From Gammaproteobacteria bacterium (GTDB lineage: Bacteria; Pseudomonadota; Gammaproteobacteria; Steroidobacterales; Woeseiaceae), in contig JAOUNK010000213.1 in the NCBI GenBank assembly GCA_029881015.1, forward strand, positions 1 to 6,043: 6,043 nt of DNA, given 5' to 3'. A program made the position numbers and the translations under genes. Within the stretch, counting starts at the first letter, position 1, and each line of letters opens with the position of its first letter. The notes under the pieces were generated by a model. The model worked only from the letters and a program-made list of their open reading frames with translations. It was not told where the DNA came from and made no database searches. Of this stretch, positions 5,289 to 6,043 are shown one piece after another.

Positions 5289-6043
5289 GCGAGTGGTACG
5301 AAGTCAATCGCAGGACACAAGCGGTCGATCCGGCCGACCGTGGCTTTCAGTATGGCGACGGCCTGTTCGAAACCATCGCCATACGGCAAGGCAAGCCGCG
5401 GCAGTGGCAATACCACCTGGACAGGCTGAGTGCGGGCTGCGAGAGACTCGGACTGGAATCGCCACCGGCGTCGCTCGAGCTGGATCTCGACGCGGCGCTG
5501 ACGCGCAGCAACCAGGGCCAGACGTCCTGTATTGCAAAGGTCATCATCACGGCGGGCAGTTCGCTGCGCGGGTATGGCAGGACGATGCCGACCCCGGGCG
5601 AGATCTACATCGGGGTATTCCCGTCTGCACCACTGAACCGACCCGCCTATATCAACGGCGTTGCAACCATGCTTTGCGAAACACGCCTTGCAACCGGCTC
5701 GGCCGTGGCCGGGTTGAAGACCTTGAACCGCATCGAGCAGGTGCTCGCGAGTTCCGAGTGCCAGTCCACCGGCGCGTTCGAAGGCCTTACGCTGGATGCG
5801 GACGGGCGCCTGATCTGCGGTACCATCAGCAACGTGTTTATCGTCAAGAACAATCGGGTACGGACACCCTCACTGGCGCGCTGCGGCGTTGCGGGTACCA
5901 TGCGGCGCCTCGTCATAGAACTTCTGGAGCAGGAGGAACGCGCCGTCGACATCTGTGATCTCACCGAGGCGGACCTCGCGGAGGCCGACGAGGTCTTCAT
6001 TACGAACAGCCAGATGGGCGCCGTACCGGTGCACCGCTGCGGC
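5285..6043 (+). CDS. pabC: Aminodeoxychorismate lyase PabC, 3' end beyond window
   Basis: The first 253 residues of a fold-type IV PLP enzyme that splits 4-amino-4-deoxychorismate into 4-aminobenzoate and pyruvate, the step after PabB. The frame stays open to the right edge, so only the last few tens of residues are missing compared with E. coli PabC (269 aa). Motifs seen are DRGFQYGDGLFETI (18-31), HLDRL (44-48), VIITAGSSLRGY (86-97), the PLP lysine Lys145 in AGLKTLNRIEQVLA, the cofactor phosphate region GTISNVF (179-185), GVAGTMRR (201-208) and ITNSQMGAVPV (239-249). The ATG at 5285 overlaps the pabB stop as ATGA, a classic coupled arrangement. Branched-chain and D-amino acid transaminases share this fold; the LKTLNR lysine context and the pabB neighbour favour PabC. 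In related genomes mltG and tmk often follow; that cannot be checked here. Confidence 0.93.
   Translation, partial: MSEWYEVNRRTQAVDPADRGFQYGDGLFETIAIRQGKPRQWQYHLDRLSAGCERLGLESPPASLELDLDAALTRSNQGQTSCIAKVIITAGSSLRGYGRTMPTPGEIYIGVFPSAPLNRPAYINGVATMLCETRLATGSAVAGLKTLNRIEQVLASSECQSTGAFEGLTLDADGRLICGTISNVFIVKNNRVRTPSLARCGVAGTMRRLVIELLEQEERAVDICDLTEADLAEADEVFITNSQMGAVPVHRCG

Noticed and set aside
5206..5958. 250-codon plus-strand frame over the end of pabB and pabC
   Set aside because: Arg/Gly-rich, without motifs; the frame starting at 5285 encodes a clear PabC.

Overview
The window reads as chromosomal core DNA from a gammaproteobacterium, with a moderately high GC content (a visual estimate). 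Three things point there: a rhombosortase, a family found mainly in Gammaproteobacteria; type II secretion pseudopilins; and a fabG-acpP-fabF-pabC order like that of E. coli. I cannot name the genus. No RNA gene, insertion sequence, CRISPR array or prophage gene was seen.

Left part, minus strand (1-830): the head of a type II secretion (T2SS) pseudopilin operon, gspG then gspH. gspH runs off the left edge. A likely extended -10 promoter lies at about 822-830. Divergent from it, on the plus strand (834-1442), is rrtA, a rhomboid-family intramembrane protease of the rhombosortase type. Such proteases process GlyGly-CTERM proteins, which are typically T2SS cargo, so the two divergent units probably serve one surface/secretion pathway.

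Right part, plus strand (about 1415-6043): a fatty-acid synthesis and folate-precursor run, fabG-acpP-fabF-pabB-pabC, probably partly an operon. FabG (ketoacyl-ACP reductase) and FabF (ketoacyl-ACP synthase II) act on acyl chains carried by AcpP. PabB and PabC turn chorismate plus ammonia or glutamine nitrogen into 4-aminobenzoate for folate. fabF/pabB and pabB/pabC overlap by 8 and 4 nt, so they are probably translationally coupled. acpP is set apart by a 172-nt AT-richer leader and by a strong GC-rich hairpin just after its stop codon, which fits the need for far more carrier protein than enzyme. pabC is cut by the right edge.

Compared with the common plsX-fabH-fabD-fabG-acpP-fabF-pabC order, fabD is not next to fabG, rrtA sits upstream, and pabB is inserted before pabC. 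I see no wholly new system. The best items for a second look are the rhombosortase/T2SS pairing, the Ala in place of the usual PabB lysine, and the unexplained tandem palindromes before fabF.
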